A stretch of 64,000 bases of DNA from Euptelea pleiosperma (taxonomy: Eukaryota > Streptophyta > Magnoliopsida > Ranunculales > Eupteleaceae): contig CM068547.1 of assembly GCA_035048495.1 (NCBI GenBank), forward strand, positions 25,613,913 to 25,677,912, read 5' to 3'. A model generated the notes under the pieces. It saw only the letters and a list, made by a program, of their open reading frames with translations, did not search any database and was not told the DNA's origin. The translations under genes and the position numbers were made by a program. Position 1 is the first letter of the stretch, and every line of letters begins with the position of its first letter. This document shows positions 63,371 through 64,000 of this stretch, in pieces.

Positions 63371-63642
63371 CAATATCTCTAGATTTAAAAAGAAACTTTA
63401 TCCTCGAAAAAATCTACATTTAGAATCTCTATAATGACATTGTTTTTTAACATCCAAAAACCATAAGTATTAATATTAATAACACAGCCAAGGAATAAAC
63501 ATTTTAAAGCTCCGGTACCTAATTTTGACCTTTCCGGGCTAGGCCATCTAATAACTCTAATATAAGTAACAGAATTTTGAGCTTCTTTTATAACCGGAGG
63601 TTTTCCTCCCTCTTCCATAGCTGTCATAGACCAGCAAATCAC
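63371..63642 (-). pseudogene. Copia pol fragment on the reverse strand
   Basis: The frame reads IRVIRWPSPERSKLGTGAL, KCLFLGCVINI, then NVIIEILNVDFFEDKVSF. This matches the segment between integrase and reverse transcriptase of plant copia polyproteins (..KLG.R...C.FLGY....K.YRF...NVIIES..V.FFED). It is opposite in orientation to the copia at 59079, so it belongs to another element joined near 63370. Confidence 0.7.
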
Positions 63643-64000
63643 CTGAATTAAAAGGACATGCCAGTCTTTGAATCTCCTTAGGTATTTTAGATGTTTTATC
63701 CTTTGGAGGAGAGCCCAATACCAGATTCTAATTCCCTACCCCTTCCCTAGTGCCATTAAAACCCTCACAACCCTCCTTCCCATCCCCACAGGGTGTCTTA
63801 AGAGTCATATCCTCATCTTCTCTGGCTTCCTTCTCCGAAGTAGATCCTCCATTGCCTTCATCAATTAACATTTGGGCCTTTCTAGGTCTAAATTGCAGAT
63901 CCCTTGGACATCCCACAATGGCAAGCAACAAATCACGGACTTCTTCGTGCCCCTATACTCACAATCCACGCCAAGTTCTCTTCAGCAGGATAGACCACCA
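63643..64000. other. Window end, not assigned
   Basis: A reverse-strand frame at 63728-63931 (CPRDLQFRPRKAQMLIDEG...) has no recognised domain. It may belong to the same transposon debris. Confidence 0.4.

Overview
The window is nuclear DNA of a flowering plant. Its genes carry GT-AG introns, their proteins are typical plant organelle proteins, and the space between them is A/T-rich and full of plant transposon families. I cannot place the species more closely from sequence alone. Three host genes can be supported: two genes for LIL3 (light-harvesting-like protein 3, which anchors chlorophyll-synthesis enzymes in thylakoids) and one gene for NAD(H)-dependent glutamate dehydrogenase. Two tandem, decayed RING-H2 E3-ligase-like pseudogenes lie between the LIL3 genes.

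Layout: 1-13.7 kb holds no gene. It carries fold-back elements, tandem duplications, a probable Ty3/gypsy LTR (8.2-9.8 kb) and a terminal-inverted-repeat element. 13.95-17.72 kb is one short-LTR copia element: its 5' LTR is split by a solo LTR, and its interior by a terminal-inverted-repeat element that itself holds two fold-back elements. 18.87-22.02 kb is the forward LIL3 gene, with one base missing from exon 1. 22.8-28.9 kb is a mosaic of MULE-like elements, a gypsy 3' end, a copia-type LTR with an ATCGATTGG array, and Helitron-like repeats. 29.13-41.40 kb holds the RING-H2 pseudogene pair. The first copy is split by a 7.67 kb LTR-bounded insertion with a five-base target duplication, and that insertion carries a decayed CACTA transposon. 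42.04-43.98 kb is the reverse LIL3 gene, intact, with a stray copy of its exon 2 just downstream. 44.64-48.09 kb is the reverse glutamate dehydrogenase gene, with one extra base in exon 1. 48.5-58.2 kb is gene-poor: fold-back elements, a MULE-like element with a nested fold-back, and a LINE fragment. 58.2-64.0 kb holds a hAT-like element with an eight-base target duplication, then a copia 5' LTR and gag split by a 5'-truncated LINE with a 13-base target duplication, then a reverse-strand copia fragment.

The host genes are metabolic housekeeping or chloroplast genes with no evident operon-like relationship. I found no convincing novel functional system. What is unusual is how clearly the nested insertion history can be read, with several insertion sites checked against an uninterrupted paralogous copy inside the same window. 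Exon and element boundaries were set by eye from splice signals, protein similarity and direct repeats, and no alignment or database search was run.
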